64,000 nt of DNA from Siphonodentalium dalli. Its lineage: Eukaryota > Mollusca > Scaphopoda > Gadilida > Siphonodentaliidae. This document shows, piece after piece, positions 1 through 13,445 of the stretch. The stretch covers positions 217,154,373 to 217,218,372 of the forward strand of contig CP136061.1 in the NCBI GenBank assembly GCA_032622095.1, written 5' to 3'. Every line of letters begins with the position of its first letter. Within the stretch, counting starts at the first letter, position 1. The notes below the pieces were generated by a model. It did not search any database. It was given only the letters and a program-made list of their open reading frames with translations, and was not told the DNA's origin. The position numbers and the translations under genes are program-made.

Positions 1-56
1 TCCAACTTTGGTGTACTTTCGCCACCGGTTAAACTCAAATACTAATAAATTATAAC

Positions 57-381
57 TATGAGCACAAGCAATACACTCATGAGATTAAAAATATTTATCA
101 TGAAAAATTCAACACAACCAGCTGACACAACCAGTGAAACAACTTTTAAAAAATAATTATTTTATCTAATTATTTATTCCAGACTTTGCACTGGACTTTG
201 TGTAATGTGCATTTATCAATGAAATGCACTCGTGTTTACTTTATATGTTTTTTAAAGTTGCTAGTTAAAGTGAAGTTGTAAACACACAACACGCCGGAAA
301 ATTATATGCTGCCCAGGTTGAGATGGGGTTTTCAAGAAAAATGTTTTAAATCTCATATGAGTGTATTGCTTGTGCTGAGAG
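57..381. repeat. Inverted repeat, arms about 45 bases
   Basis: The segment at 57-105 (GAGCACAAGCAATACACTCA and following) returns as its reverse complement at about 333-381. The spacer is about 230 bases with no reading frame. It looks like a small fold-back or MITE; no target duplication was resolved. Confidence 0.6.
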
Positions 382-1318
382 TTCAGCTCTTTTTGTTATG
401 CGGTATTTCATAAAGTGTATGTCCTATATATTTCCATTGGACGTGTGTCCTTATAAGTGTTTTGACTGGTGGTATAAATAAAGTTTCCTATGAACGATCC
501 ACGCCGATCTTATTGGATTTAATGGAGTCAGATGTAGCAGTGACTTTCTATGCAAAATGTATCAGATATATTCATTTTCATTTTACCATCGATGTAGTTC
601 AACTGACATTTTTAAATTGAATTTTGACAAACGTTGAAGCTGATTGAAGAATTATTTAAGTTAATTTAAACTCAGGTGAAGTTTCAATTATCGTTGTGCA
701 AAGTGACTTACAAAATCTTTATCTAATCTGGATTAAGACATGAATGAGTTTAACAAGAAACTTTGATTACATTTTCTGGCACAAAATTACCCAAGTATTT
801 CAGACTAGACACTTATCAAACTGTTTCTTGCCTGTTTTACAATGTGCAGTATACGTGGTTAGATGGATCATTTTAATATTAACACTGGCCAACCTGACCA
901 CAGAGAACTGTACCTAGTATCTTGTGTGTACACTACAGGTGTTATTTAGATCATAACACATCAAAACAATCATATATATAGGCTAAACAGCTTGTAATTA
1001 GGTCAAAAAATGGCAAAAGGAAAAAAATTGCAAACACCGGAAAAAAACGTGTTTTCAGGAGCTTCTACACCCCACCCCACCCCGGCCTTGTGTCGGAATT
1101 TTTTTTGCGCGACCCCCCCCCCCCCCCCCCCCCACCCCCCTGCGTAAGGGCGAATTTTTGTTTTCTTCATATCTTGTTTTCTTAACATTTAGAGTTCTAG
1201 ATATTGAAGCAGTATCATATCTTATATTATAATACAAGATGATTTAGATTGTGTAATTGATCAAAATAGATCGACAATCATCGACTTATTAATGGGTCAT
1301 CGAAACGTAATTTGACGG
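382..1318. other. No gene seen; poly-C tract
   Basis: No exon, RNA gene or clear repeat is recognised. An interrupted poly-C run lies at about 1110-1140 (on the minus strand it gives meaningless glycine-rich frames). Confidence 0.4.
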
Positions 1319-1655
1319 TTAAAGGTACTCAATCCGATCAGAGGGTCCTATATTACTATTTCTTTGGCTTTGGGGGTAAAAAATATTTGATTCGAGTCGA
1401 GGAACCCACCCATCAAAGCTCAGAGTGATTATATATCGATTTTTGAAATTTGTTAATTATTGGAGAAAACTGTCCCACAAGTTAGCAGAACCACGTGCTC
1501 CAAACGGACAAATTTGCGGGTGTAAGACGGATAACACTAAAATCAAGTGCTTACTATTAGCAATAATAACCACTTGATTTTAGAGTTATCCATCTTACAC
1601 CCGCAATTTGTCCGTTTTGATCACGTGGTTCCGCCAACTTGTGGGCTACATCGTG
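1319..1655. mobile_element. TTAA-flanked palindromic element, partial copy
   Basis: It begins TTAAAGGTACTCAATCCGAT at 1319, the end shared with elements at 4380-4612, 7795-8016, 9325-9814 and 57296. The centre is a palindrome around 1555, where both arms read CACTTGATTTTAGAGTTATCC outward from an AT-rich spacer. The right half loses similarity after about 1655, so the copy is incomplete. TTAA at the tip suggests piggyBac-type mobilisation (inference). Confidence 0.6.
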
Positions 1656-1833
1656 AAATTTCGATTTGGGAGCTTCACGTATACAGTGTAGAACATTATC
1701 AAGGAACAGATAATAACTAAGAAATATATTTTTTTCAAATTTATAATCTTCCCTGTCAAAATTTCCAACCAAGGGTTTGTACTGGTGGAATATGATCTAT
1801 ACGGGCGTTAACTATAGTAGATATTCATGGCAT

Positions 1834-1998
1834 GTCTAACCACAGGTCCCCTGGTGCGAAAACCACCTTAATAGCTTAACACAGGTCCCCTGGTGCGACA
1901 ACTCGACCACGAGTATCCACCTTAATAACTTAATATTAAGTTATTGAGGTGGATACTCGTGGTGGGGTTGTCACACCAGGGGACCAGTTGATCATCTA
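1834..1998. repeat. Fold-back repeat with added direct repeat
   Basis: About 48 bases at 1885-1934 pair with 1936-1987 (GAGTATCCACCTTAATAACTT and reverse complement). The segment CACAGGTCCCCTGGTGCGA also occurs twice directly, at about 1841 and 1879, as if the outer arm had been duplicated. Confidence 0.65.
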
Positions 1999-2502
1999 AC
2001 CAACAATTGTTTTCATTGGGCTGGAATATTTGTGACTGCTTCATTTCTTATTATAATATATGGGGGTATGATGTTATATTAAGCAATTACATATTTAACT
2101 CGATATTATGATACAACTGAAGCCTCCTCTCATAGAGACAAGACAATAAGTTATTTTAAAGTTGGACTGTTGTGTGAAATTATAATTATTCTTGCAGATA
2201 TTGGTACCGAAAGGGACCAAAAAGCAAATAGTATTTTCAAACTCTCAAATGTATTAAAAATCAATTGTTTTTGTCTTCTCTCAATAATTGCTCAGATTCT
2301 ATAATAATACAATGAAGATGCTGATATGTGAAATACAAGATTTTTCGTCAGATATATCAAGAAAAATTCTTTAATGAAAATCCCCTAAAAGTTACATAAA
2401 AATTATACAAAAATTAAAAAAATGAAGAGGGGACTAAAATGGGATCGGGAGGGGATGTAAATCAATCATGTTTTTTTATATTGGCCAAAAAGTAAAACAT
2501 AC

Positions 2503-2578
2503 CTGGACGCCTTCTCTGGCAATGACCACAGCTGGAGGCACACGCCAAGACAAACGCAACTAAAAGAAAATATTTCAT
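2503..2578 (-). CDS. First coding exon of a secreted-protein gene (signal peptide), partial
   Basis: The minus strand opens with ATG at 2578 and gives MKYFLLVAFVLACASSCGHC followed by QRRRP. It ends one base into a codon at a consensus donor (G then gtatgt, 2502-2497). This is a typical short signal peptide: one Lys, a hydrophobic core, small residues before Cys. A TATA box lies about 85 bases upstream of the ATG. The 25 coded residues do not identify a family. Later exons must lie at lower coordinates; none was recognised in 1-2500, so the rest is probably outside the window. The exon is inferred from signal peptide, donor and promoter together. A chance frame is possible but less likely. 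Confidence 0.55.
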
Positions 2579-2658
2579 ATTGATTTAATGTGTCCAATCC
2601 TGCAGGTAAAAATCCGGTGTAAACTAAACTAGACTATGTTCAAGAACCGAAAGCATTC

Positions 2659-2667
2659 TTTATATGA
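2659..2667 (-). promoter_or_regulatory. TATA box of the signal-peptide gene
   Basis: On the minus strand this reads CATATAAAG, a good TATA element. A start site about 30 bases downstream (near 2630) would leave a leader of about 50 bases before the ATG at 2578. Confidence 0.45.
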
Positions 2668-3089
2668 CTGTGGGTATATGGAGACACGCCCACCGATCAT
2701 GTTGCACAATGTGTGCATTGATTGAAAACTATAACCTTATCAGGGGATTACGTTACCAAACCAACTATATAGTAATACCTTGGCCTCAAATGAGCCAGAC
2801 TAAATGTGTGAATGTTATACAGACTAAATATATCATTCAACGTTTTATTAAGTGATGAGCTCGAGCTATATGCATATGTAAATGTAAACATGTCCTGGCA
2901 TTGGAAACGAGAATATGGAGCATTATTGCCGAATAATGCAATTCAAATTAGGCTAATTTACCCTTGGACCATATATGTGAAGAAAGTAAGGACAACGTCA
3001 ACGTAATTTAGTTAACTGCAATCCCCAATTAAGTCAACCGTAACCCGCACTGTATTAATTATGTCTACTTCATTGAAGTAATATTTAAC

Positions 3090-4379
3090 ACAAGGGTTGC
3101 GCATCAAAGATGGCTAACTGGTCGAGTTTTTTTTTCACCAAAAAGAGTGCATCTGTCTGAACGAAAAATCACTAAAAATGGACGAACTATTAAAAGAAGC
3201 ATAACTCAGAACTGAGGGCCATAACTCAGGTCAAAAACAAGATGGCTGCCAGTGGCCATGTTTTTCATCGAAAAAATTTCATATTCGATAGCTCCCATCT
3301 ACAGGTGATCCTAAACAAGCCTGTAAAGTTTCAAAACAATTCTCAAATAAATATGGGCTGCGTGCATGCATGATGTGCTGATTGATTCATTTTTGAAATC
3401 CAAGATGGCTGCTGGTGGCCATGTTTTTTTTTATTTCGGGTAAAAAGGGAGACTCCCATCTACAGTTCACCATGAAGATTGGATGATAAATGTGACCTGT
3501 AAGGTGTGCTAAAGGATTTAGTCATACAAAGAGTAAAATCCAAGATGGCCGCTGGCAGCCATGTTTTAACATAATTTGGAGAAGAAAAAAATGGTAAGCA
3601 CCCATTTAGAGGTCACCCAGATGATACATTTGAAGTTTGGTGATCGGATGAGGGATATGATCTGCAGGGTGTACTAAAGGATTTAGTGATGCAAAGAGTA
3701 AAATCCAAGACGGCTGCCAGCGGCCATGTTTTTCATCGAAAATCATTAAAATGCGATAACTCCCATCTATAGGTGATCCTAAACAAGCCTGTAAAGTTTC
3801 AACAAACAAATCTCCAACTAATTTGGTCTGTAGGGTGTGCCAAAGGATTTAGTGATGTAAAGAGTAAAATCCAAGATGGATGCTGGCGGCCATGTTTTAC
3901 GTCGAAAATCGTTCAAATTTTACAGCTCCAATCTAGAAATTATTCTAGACTCATATACCGAATGTCATTGGAATCGGGCAAAGTTTGTATGAGTTAGCAA
4001 ACGATCAAAATCGCTAAGAAAAAAATAGACAAATTAAGACCCATAACTCTCGTATAAAAGATTGGACAAACCTGGTTTTCTAATTCGAGCTAAATATTGT
4101 TGCAACAGACCCATATACCAAATACCAATTGAATCGCTTGCCGTTTGGTTGAGTTATCGCCCTAATGGTCGCGAACGATAAAAATCGCTAAAATTAGACA
4201 AACTAAGTTCCATAACTATTGTATAAAAGATTGGACAAACCTGGTTTTGATCTCGAATGAGATATTGTTGCAACAGACCCACATACCAAATATGAATGAA
4301 TTTGGTTGACGTTTGTTTGAGTTACCGACCTTGCCGAACCATAAGTCGAGATTTGTTTTTTGTTATTATTGTTAATAGT
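3090..4379. repeat. Decayed tandem array of a Helitron-like element
   Basis: Repeated 'AAGATGGCTGCTGG..GGCCATGTTTTT' units with 'GTGTGCTAAAGGATTTAGT' between them recur about every 160 bases, clearly diverged. From about 4010 the unit changes to the 'CCATAACT..TTGGACAAACCTGG' type. The same two unit types appear in better condition at 60362-62236 and 18477-19266. No coding capacity. Confidence 0.6.
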
Positions 4380-4612
4380 AAGCACTTGATTTTAGAGTTA
4401 TCCATCTTACACCCGCAATTTGTCCGTTTTGAGCACGTGGTTCTCTAACTTGTGGGACAGATCTCGGAAAATAAATAGATTTTAAAAATCGATATATAAT
4501 CACTCTAAGCTTTGATGGGTGAGTTCCTCGACTCGAATCAAATATTGTTTACCCCCAAAGCCAAAGAAATAGTAATATAGGACCCTCTGATCGGATTGAG
4601 TACCTTTAAGAT
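4380..4612. mobile_element. TTAA element, right half
   Basis: It runs from the palindrome centre (CACTTGATTTTAGAGTTATCC) to the tip GGATTGAGTACCTTTAA at 4596-4612. It matches the inverse of 1319-1550. Confidence 0.6.
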
Positions 4613-6144
4613 ATCGCAGAAGAATAAATCGCTCACACCGCTCCGTGCGATACAATGGCACTTAAATTAAACATGCAGCTATAATGAACCGTTTTCAACC
4701 CGAATAGCCTTACCCCATGAACTTGCATGTATATCTCTGCAATTAGAACGAAGTTTGGTGAGTGCGTCGATAAATTCGTTTCGGGTGAATATCAAGCTTT
4801 TGTTTGACACCACAATCCCATCCCGATAAGCGGTTTGTCACCTTGTTCAATGCCCCCTATACAATTCAGTGAAAAACATAATTTCGTCGGATATATATAG
4901 GTATACCTGGGTATACGAACTAATATCCGATATGCCGCGGAAATATATTATATCAGGTGCGTTGTAAGCCGATGTTCTAAATAGCTCGCAGTAAATTCCT
5001 GTCTGCACGCACAAAGCATTATACTTATGCATAACACAATCTTAGTTAAGTAATAATCAATAAGTATTATTATATAAGTAATCTAATGTTTCAAAGGAAT
5101 GTGCAATATTGGGAAAGTTGGGTACGAAATAATACGGGAGGACAACCCGTCAATCGAGTCTCGAGTGACTCGATATGTACATGCAGTTAAAGATACGGTC
5201 ACATCCGCTAAAACTGCCATAAACAGAAAGATTATATAATAGACATATACAACAGATATTGTTTTTATACCAATCATAAGTATCGCGTACATTGCATGTT
5301 ATTGTCACGTTTGTACTCTTTGCTATGTAAACAAACATCAAAAACATTACAGAACCGTTTGTTTATAGACAAATAAACACTTGGATTTATCGGATCGTCC
5401 AATGAAAATGTTCCGTTGCGCTATAGTATTTTCTCCTAACCTATATATGGTAATACATACCAAATAAGGAATTTACTATGAGCACCAAATTAGGGGTTTT
5501 ACAACCGACGTATAATGCGCGCGAACCTAAATAAGGAAATGACGCAACATCGTGACTGATTATAAACAATCCACTGCGCTTTTTGCGAGAAACTAAATAA
5601 CAATCAACCTCTATTTTCTCCGACACAAAGCGTGTTTTGTGAATAATATTGCATTCATATAATCATTATGCTATACTATTAGTATAGTCTTGAGGAAATT
5701 ATCATAATTTGATAAATGTTATTTCTAAATTATAACCTACGGCGAAGGCCGTCGGCCGTCCCTTTAACGTTACAATTCTCTAATCACATAACATTTCTCA
5801 TTAAAGAGACATATTATGTACTTATTTCAGTGAATCAATGCTCACCGAGACTATTCAACTAATATTACCGAAAATTCCTACCAAACCAATCTGGCCATTT
5901 CAGAAACACACCATGTGAACTATAGGCACACATGCAAACAATTATTTCTTTAATTCGGGACGAAAACGATAAACAAACGACACTGATGACGCAAACGAGA
6001 TTCGCTGCATACTATAATATATATCACTACGCTGGTCTGACAGCTGCATCATTTTCGTAATTAAATCTAACAATTTTTTATATATGTGTTTTGTCAGTTA
6101 CAATTAATTCTGGCTTGATCTCGCCAATTTTCAAATAAATATGG
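4613..6144. other. Apparently unique DNA, no gene seen
   Basis: No long frame, splice-supported exon or recognisable repeat was found on either strand. Confidence 0.35.
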
Positions 6145-6900
6145 ACAGTTCGGTTTGTGAGCTGCAGGGTGTGCCAATGGATTGAAATGGGAAATCCAAG
6201 ATGATGGTTGCTGGCGCCATGTTACATCGAAATTTTGAAACAAAATTCGTAGCTCCTATCTGGTGGTCACCCCTAAGTACCATATGAAGTTTGGTGACGA
6301 TCGGATGAGGGATATGGCCTGTACAGTGTGCACGCCAAATGATTTAGTCAAGCAAAGCAAAATCTAAGATGGCCATGTCCTTCTTTTTTTTTAACGAAAA
6401 TTGAACTATTTGATGGCTCCCATCTATTGTGGTCGCCCCGAAGATCCATATAAAGTTTTGTGATGGTCGGATGAGTGATGTGGTTGTAGGGTGTGCCAAA
6501 ACGTGGCCACCTTGGATTGTACTCATTGCATTTTTACTCATTAAATTTTGGCTGCCGGTGGCCATGTTTTTCATCGAGAATCGTTAAGATTTGATAGCAC
6601 CCATCTGGAGGTGATCCTAAACATGCCTGTAATTTTTCAAAAAATTCTCCAATAAATGTGCGCTGCAGGGTATGCCGATGAAATCAAATGTCAAATCCAA
6701 GATGGCTGCTGGTGGTCGTGTTTTTCATCGACATGAACAAATCCTTTGGCACACCATTTGGCCATGATTTAAACAAATTCGGGGAAAATTGATGGCTCCA
6801 ATCTATATAGAGGTCGACTACCACGAAGAATCATATGAAGTTTGTTGTCGATCGGATAAGGGGTGTGGTCTGTAGGGTGTGCCAAAGGAATTTTTTTATG
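6145..6900. repeat. Decayed Helitron-like tandem array
   Basis: About four or five diverged units with 'CCAAGATGG', 'GGCCATGTTTTTCATCGA' and 'GGTGTGCCAAA' marks. Same family as 3090-4000. Confidence 0.55.
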
Positions 6901-7794
6901 GACGTACTTATGCACTTAAAGAGAGTATAAATTTAAGAGTTTTCACTGTATACTTTATTACTTTCCATTCGAAAAGCATTGGGCACTTTAATGGACAGCA
7001 TTATACTGCTATTTTTGAGCGGTGCATGGTTCACACAACTGCCGTCCCGATGTCTCGGGGATCAATCCTACTACAAACCCATAATGCAAAATTCATACAT
7101 TCATATCAAACCACAAAACATCTCCGTCCAGAATGATATACCAACGATACGGGAAATCTGGTGCTGTTGGAAAAGTATTTCATTATTGGGAACTCGGTAC
7201 ACAATGGAGATGCAGTGAGCAAGGAACCGGCGATGTGCTCTAACAGATTTGGGTCAACGCAGCCTTTGTTAATTACTCGAAGACAGATTGGGGTCCAGGC
7301 AGGCCTTGTTACTCAAAGACAGATTGTGGTCCAGACATAACATGTTTACGTGTCTGCAAGTAATAGTTTATCTCTCATATATACTGGCATGTTATCTTTC
7401 TATGCATAGACCCCAATTTCGTGAAACATAATTATCAGCTCAAATTTCTAATAACCCGATACATGGGAGGACATATTCATTAGCTGTGACTAATTGGGAA
7501 TATAATAGATTAACTTGATAACTCTCTCCATACCAATCTCATGTCATATACGTATAGTGTGTATCATGCACTCATATTAGGTCATGGCCACATTTTCTTG
7601 GGACTAGTTTCGGTACAAACATGGGAATGTATATTCAACGGACATGGCTCGTTTTAACCCCTCAATTATCCATACATAATTTGGTAAGAGGTATCTAAAA
7701 AAAATACCTACGCGACAGATTTCCAAACAAATTCGTTGAAATAGCGCTGAATATACGTGTTTTGTTTCTTATTTTTTTTTTATCAATATTAATA
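6901..7794. other. No feature recognised
   Basis: The only notable item is a short direct repeat near 7235-7330 (GACAGATTGGGGTCCAG and a variant). No coding evidence. Confidence 0.3.
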
Positions 7795-8016
7795 ATAACC
7801 ACTTGATTTTAGAGTTATCCATCTTTATCTGCAAGACCGTCCATTTGACCTCGTGCTTCTGGCCCAGAAACAATTGAAATAACAAACTTCAAAAATTGAT
7901 ATCTTATCACTCTTGAGCTTTGGTGGGTAGGTTCCTCGACTCGAATATTTTTTACCCCCGAAGCCAAAGAAACAGTAATTTAGGAGCGTCTGATCGGATT
8001 GAGTACCTTTAACTAC
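7795..8016. mobile_element. TTAA element, right half (diverged)
   Basis: Starts at the CACTTGATTTTAGAGTTATCC centre and ends GGATTGAGTACCTTTAA at 8016. Several deletions compared with 4380-4612. Confidence 0.55.
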
Positions 8017-9324
8017 TTTGAGCTGGATTGTTCTTAATTTCTATTCAATCACCCTGCCAGAGTGTTTCACATCACTCTAATGTATTTTTCGACCTATTTC
8101 GATACCGGAAAATAAAAAAAAACGAATATTATTAGGTGTATTATGCCCAGAGATCAACGAAGAGTACCAAATCAGCACTGGTAATGGAGTTGACTATCAC
8201 AAAAGAGTGGTCCAAAAGGAGGAATAGTCCACAAGCCGCAGAAATATGGTGGATTTGGTAGATACTGTCACAAAATTTATATATATAGTGTAGCTGATCT
8301 TGTCACGATTTCTATTTTACCACAAATTTTGTAAATTTTTCTCCTATTTTACAGTCTGGTAGGAGAGTTTACCGAATCAGAATTACTGCTCAAAGACCCA
8401 TATATTCAATTATTTATCATAAATCACAATTAACAATGAGATATCAGTAAAGATTGACCGTCAACCTCTTCGGAAAGGTGGTTGAGAGGTCGGTCCCACG
8501 AATATGATCACATGACATAAAACACAAAAGAAACCGGATAAGAGGAAAATCAAAGAAACTCAATTCCCAGTGAATAGCATCAGCGCTTAGGAGTGTATCA
8601 ACTCAATCTCAAAATAGCTAACACCGACCAATATAAACATTCGTTCTTCGTTGGCACAATCTTGGACCTGGAGGACGACGCATGTGCCACACATGGAAGA
8701 CTACGCATGTGCCACTATCACATCAAAAACATCTTAGTACAAGAAAACCATAGTCAGAAATGGTAACGCGCTCAAGATCATATATTATTTACCCATGCTT
8801 GTAATTATAGAATATATAAAATATATTGGTTTCGCGAATGACCAACTCAGAATTCCGTTAAAATAACAATAACAACCAGCACCTAATTAACGAACTGGCG
8901 GCCGACTCGGCCGTCTCCGACCACAACCATCAGTGGGCTGCAGAACGAAATATATCTATAAAAGTTGAAATATAAGACTTACAAATTATCTTTTTAATTT
9001 CTTTTATTGGTAATTGACATAGCTTGTCACAAACCAAAAATCAACATTATAGACTTAATAATGTAAAGGACAATAAACGAAATTGAAATTCCAAACTACA
9101 CCTTTTACCGGACTCTGCCTCCTGGTCGCGCCGTGTGACTTTTAAACCGGAAAAAAAACAATTATTTGCAGAACAGTATACATGCGGTACGCGCTAACAA
9201 CCAGCGCAATCACAGTCGAAAGGCACAGGCGCTATACAACAGAGATGTCTGCACAGAGCAGAAGTTAATATTCACTAAACTTTAAAAGTCAGAACTCCAC
9301 CAACTTGTGATGCTATGCTAGACA
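8017..9324. other. Apparently unique DNA, no gene seen
   Basis: AT-rich sequence without supported exons or recognisable repeats. Confidence 0.3.
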
Positions 9325-9814
9325 TTAAAGGTACTCAATCCGTAAAGAGGGTCCCCATCTCAACAGATTCCAACAACAACAAATGTCAATCCGATCAGAG
9401 GGTCCTATATTACTATTTCTTTGGCTTTGGGGGTAAAAAATATTTGATTCGAGTCGAGGAACCCATCAAACAAAGCTCAGAGTTATTAGATATTGATTTT
9501 TGAAATTTGTTATTTTCTCGAGATAAGTACTAATAATTGCCTTCAACTTCGTAATATGCTCGAGATGTGTACACCAAAACACTATTCAAACAGACAAGGA
9601 TGGATAACTCTAAAATCAAGTGGTAATAATAACGCAATTTTGACTGTGATCTGGGACAGAAAGTATTCCCGATAATGAAAAATAATAGATTTCTAAAATC
9701 GATATCTAAAAAATCTGAGCTTTGATGGGTGGCTTCCTCAACTCGAATATTTTTGACCCCCGAAGTCATTGAAATAGTAATTGAGAGGAGTTTTATCGGA
9801 TTGAGTACCTTTAA
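9325..9814. mobile_element. TTAA-flanked palindromic element with both ends
   Basis: Both tips are present: TTAAAGGTACTCAATCCG at 9325 and its complement ending TTAA at 9814. The element is 490 bp with TTAA on each side and the shared CACTTGATTTTAGAG mark near 9605. It carries no transposase. It is the most complete copy of this family here. Assignment to piggyBac-type elements rests on the TTAA and is inference. Confidence 0.65.
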
Positions 9815-10000
9815 CTAGGATAGTTAACAGTTGGATTCTAACAGAAATAGTATAGCAGTATGCAGCAAATCAGAACTTGTGACAGTCACTTGAAGTTTAA
9901 TATCAGCCACAGGCATGTGTAACTTGAAATGTGTGTTACTATGGTATTGCTATGGAGATGCACAAGGTGGGAACAGTCAGATGAATTCATGGCGCCAAAC

Positions 10001-10141
10001 TTACAGTAATGCCCTAATTAATCGACTCCTTAACCACAGCAGAATTATAGGTAACTTTTCAGGATTTAGTCGGATTTAGTCAGAATTGTTGCCCATAATT
10101 CTGCTGTGGTTAAGGAGTCGATTAATTAGGGCATTACTGTA
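10001..10141. mobile_element. MITE with about 45-base terminal inverted repeats
   Basis: The tip ACAGTAATGCCCTAATTAAT and the following ACTCCTTAACCACAGCAGAATTAT are present in both orientations around a 45-base centre. Half copies lie at 15370-15448 and, much shorter, near 16369 and 31312. Resembles Tc1/mariner-type MITEs, but no TA duplication was proved. Confidence 0.7.
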
Positions 10142-12075
10142 CACATTTTAGATATTGGTTATCAGTTAACGTCTTGCGAAACTTGTAAATAATAGTCTGA
10201 CGAGAGCAATTGGCCGCAATGCGATCAGCAACACACTCAATTAGCTTCAATCAAATTAAGATCTCATTGTGCAGTCGAATCTCTGCATGCACAACATTGA
10301 TCAAGCATTCGGTTATCAGAAGATTAGATTAATCTTCTTCGCTACAAGTTTAGACTGTGTACGTGTAGGTCAAATAGTCATGTGAGTCAGGTGACGTCCA
10401 TAGGCAATGGTAAGACACAATACAACTTACATTTACGTGCAACTGAACCTGGCTATTGTTATATGGTTAAGATACAGAAATATAGTGATGTATGAATAAA
10501 ATCAGAATTAAAAAGACGTCATTGATTTCAAGTATTTATTAAAATATGAACAGAATGTACAAGGATGAAAATGTAAGAATGATGTATGGCTATATATGGT
10601 TGGTGCAAATTACAACTCGGCCGACAATCGTTTTGTTAATAATCAGAGGTTGCTAACCACAGAATATTGTAAGACTAGTTGGGGGCATCTTACACAGTAT
10701 TCACTGCTAAGCATGCCACTCGGTGCTTAATAATTAAACAAATGTAAATACTGAGTCTTCAAACATCTTAAGTTATATCTCTTCGTCAAAATAGAGCTTT
10801 TGAAACCATGCCGCCATCCATACTTGTTCACACCAAGACAGTCAATGGCTGTTGAGATGCTCAACTGACTTTAAAGAATGAGACTAACAGTCAGTTCTTG
10901 ATAGAATTACTTTAAAACAAGTAGTTCTAAACAGGGTCTCTGTTGAGCGGTGGGGGATGTCCAGCTTTAAATTTTCAACTGAACACCATCCCACACCCCC
11001 CAATAGCTTATAACCGGTCCCCTACCAATGGGACCAAACTCCAGAGTTCCTCAAATTCCTTTTGCACATTTGCATTAGGTTGGCATTTTAAAACTGATAT
11101 GTCAAGCTTTCCCAATTAATTTCCAACATGACAACCTGACCCCATTTAATCATATATGAATCCCAACTATCCATGAACACTATACATCAATGTCAGATTA
11201 ATCAGTCATGTGGTTGCAGAGAAGATGTTTTAATGAGTTTCGTGTATCAATGATTTCATTGGACAGAAAACTGTTAAGTCCTTTTAGCCCCGACATTTCT
11301 TGACCAGTTGACCACATTTTAACAAATCTGTATCCCAGTTACTCAAGGACCCTTCATACTATATATAAGCTAAACTGACCTCATGGCCCTTGAGGAAAAG
11401 ACAAATTTTAAGAATAACTATGGAGAAAAAAACCTGGTCTCGCCCCTATATTGACCTGGTGATCCTATTTGAACAGTCATCAAAGGACCCTCCATTCTAA
11501 ATAGTCCTCGGATGACATGTATATTTCTGTTCATATTTCCATATTTCCCAGCTAAATAGGCCAGATTGTTCTTGATAAACAGTTGTTTTTAAAAATTACT
11601 ATGGGGAAAAGAGTTTTGGCTATGGCTTCACCCCTAATTGACCTGGCGGCCAATCTGAACAAATCCACACCAAATAGGACTCAATTCGTACTTGTGGTCC
11701 TGAATAAGACAATTGTTGACAGATGGACAGCTGGACAACAGATGGCCGGACAACAAACGAGGCATGACTTTAGCTCCACCAGAGACTTTGTCTCAGGTAA
11801 GCTAAAAACTGATTAATACCCATGGCAAATACCAAGTAATATCATACAATTATCATATTGTTAGGAGGTTGACAAGATGAATTTTTAACCCAAAGAAGTC
11901 AATTTATCACCGAGGGCATGTTAACTTTGAAACAATACAATATCTCTTTTATTTTATACATGTTTGATACCACAGTAATAAATAGCTGGCCTGCCCCGAT
12001 ATTAAAATCTGGTTAAAATTTAATTGGCTGGCTAATTAAGTTGTATTGTATTTATGTGATAGTCAATAGTATGGG
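10142..12075. other. No gene seen; traces of array-type repeats
   Basis: 10920-11800 contains phrases typical of decayed ~160 bp array repeats ('CCCCTAATTGACCTGG', 'GACAGATGGACAGCTGGACAACAGATGG' near 11720). No exon is supported. Confidence 0.3.
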
Positions 12076-12133
12076 ATTTTGGTTGGTCAATTTATATCTA
12101 TTATATGAGTATAAATTGACCAACCAAAATCCT
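12076..12133. repeat. Hairpin, 24-base arms
   Basis: GGATTTTGGTTGGTCAATTTATA and its complement lie on either side of a short AT-rich loop. Confidence 0.7.
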
Positions 12134-13121
12134 AAATAAATGTTGGTAACATTCAGTGTGTTAATTCATTCTATTTTACATGAATTTCAAATGTTCGGTC
12201 TGTGGTCTGCTAGATCATGCATAGTACAACTATTATATTAGAGATTCAAATATCAGATTCAACTACAAAGAATGTGAGACTTGCAGGAACATACAGAGCA
12301 TTCTCACTCATTATTGTGCACTAACATATTTTTCCTCTGATCTTTCCAATGTCACTCATAAGATTTATCTCAAAACGAAGAGTAACCTCGGAGTAATCAG
12401 AAATATAGAACTAAAATATTTGTAAATTTATATTTACAGAATGAGAACAATGAACTTTTTATCTGAACTCTAATGATATGAAAACATCAACAAAACAATG
12501 AAATTAATTGACTAGTTCCAGCCTAGTTTTCATTTGTAAAGAATGTCGAATGAGATAAATGGGTGAGATGCTATGGGAAACTCATGTGTTATCAATTTTC
12601 ATAAGATGTGTGCAAAGCTTATTTGAAACTGCATGTTCATTTATAGTGGACAACCTACATATAGTGAGCTGTTATACTAGTTGGAGTTTTCAGCACTTTC
12701 ATCAGCTATGGCGACAGCATGCACTTCTATGATACCCCATTCTCCTCTTTGAGATAATAGAGTATATTTAGTTACTCAGATAATAAAAAACTAAGGGAGT
12801 ATCTTGAAGAAAATCATTCACCAAAGCAAACAAGAGCACATACTTGCACACTTCAAGAGGCAAAATCGGACTAATGTTGGCAAAGAAACTTCTGAATGTG
12901 AAGCCAGGGTTTATGCCAGTGGTACAGATGGTCCCATTTAAGGTCCCTTCCCCCAGCCAATATTTCCCCTCAGACACATTCCCCTGCATAATTTACAAAT
13001 AATGCCTTCCACTATATAAAACAAATTGGGTGATAAACAAAGATAATTTTATTTGCAATGCAATTTCACTCAATTCCCTGAAAAATAATTCTCTTCAATG
13101 TTAGACACAGTGACAATTTAA

Positions 13122-13345
13122 TCCTTTAAGCTGTGCTTGTGCATCATTAAAGATCCTGTGCCAGTGCATTCTCTTATATATGCGAGTCTCCAATAGGGGG
13201 CCTTGCATTTATAAGAGAACGCACTGGCTTACAAGATAAAAGGTAAATATTGTTAGGCCAATGTATTCTCTTATATATGCGAGGCTCCCTATGGGAGACT
13301 CATATATATAAGAGAATGCATTGGCACAGGGTTTTTGCGATTGTT
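13122..13345. mobile_element. Double-hairpin element, TTAACCC family (diverged ends)
   Basis: Two hairpins made of TGCATTCTCTTATATATGCG and its complement (about 13155-13235 and 13258-13327) are separated by a short spacer. The left flank resembles the family's TTAA..CCTTT..GGATC end. Related elements are at 56305-56551, 57563-57962, 59655-59844 and 60210-62303. Confidence 0.65.
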
Positions 13346-13445
13346 ATATTTTGGTGTTTAAGCCATTGAAATGACAGAATTTGAGAGATATGTATAAGGT
13401 GACTGAAGGGATGCAACCCAATTCATTTATCCAATCATACATTAC

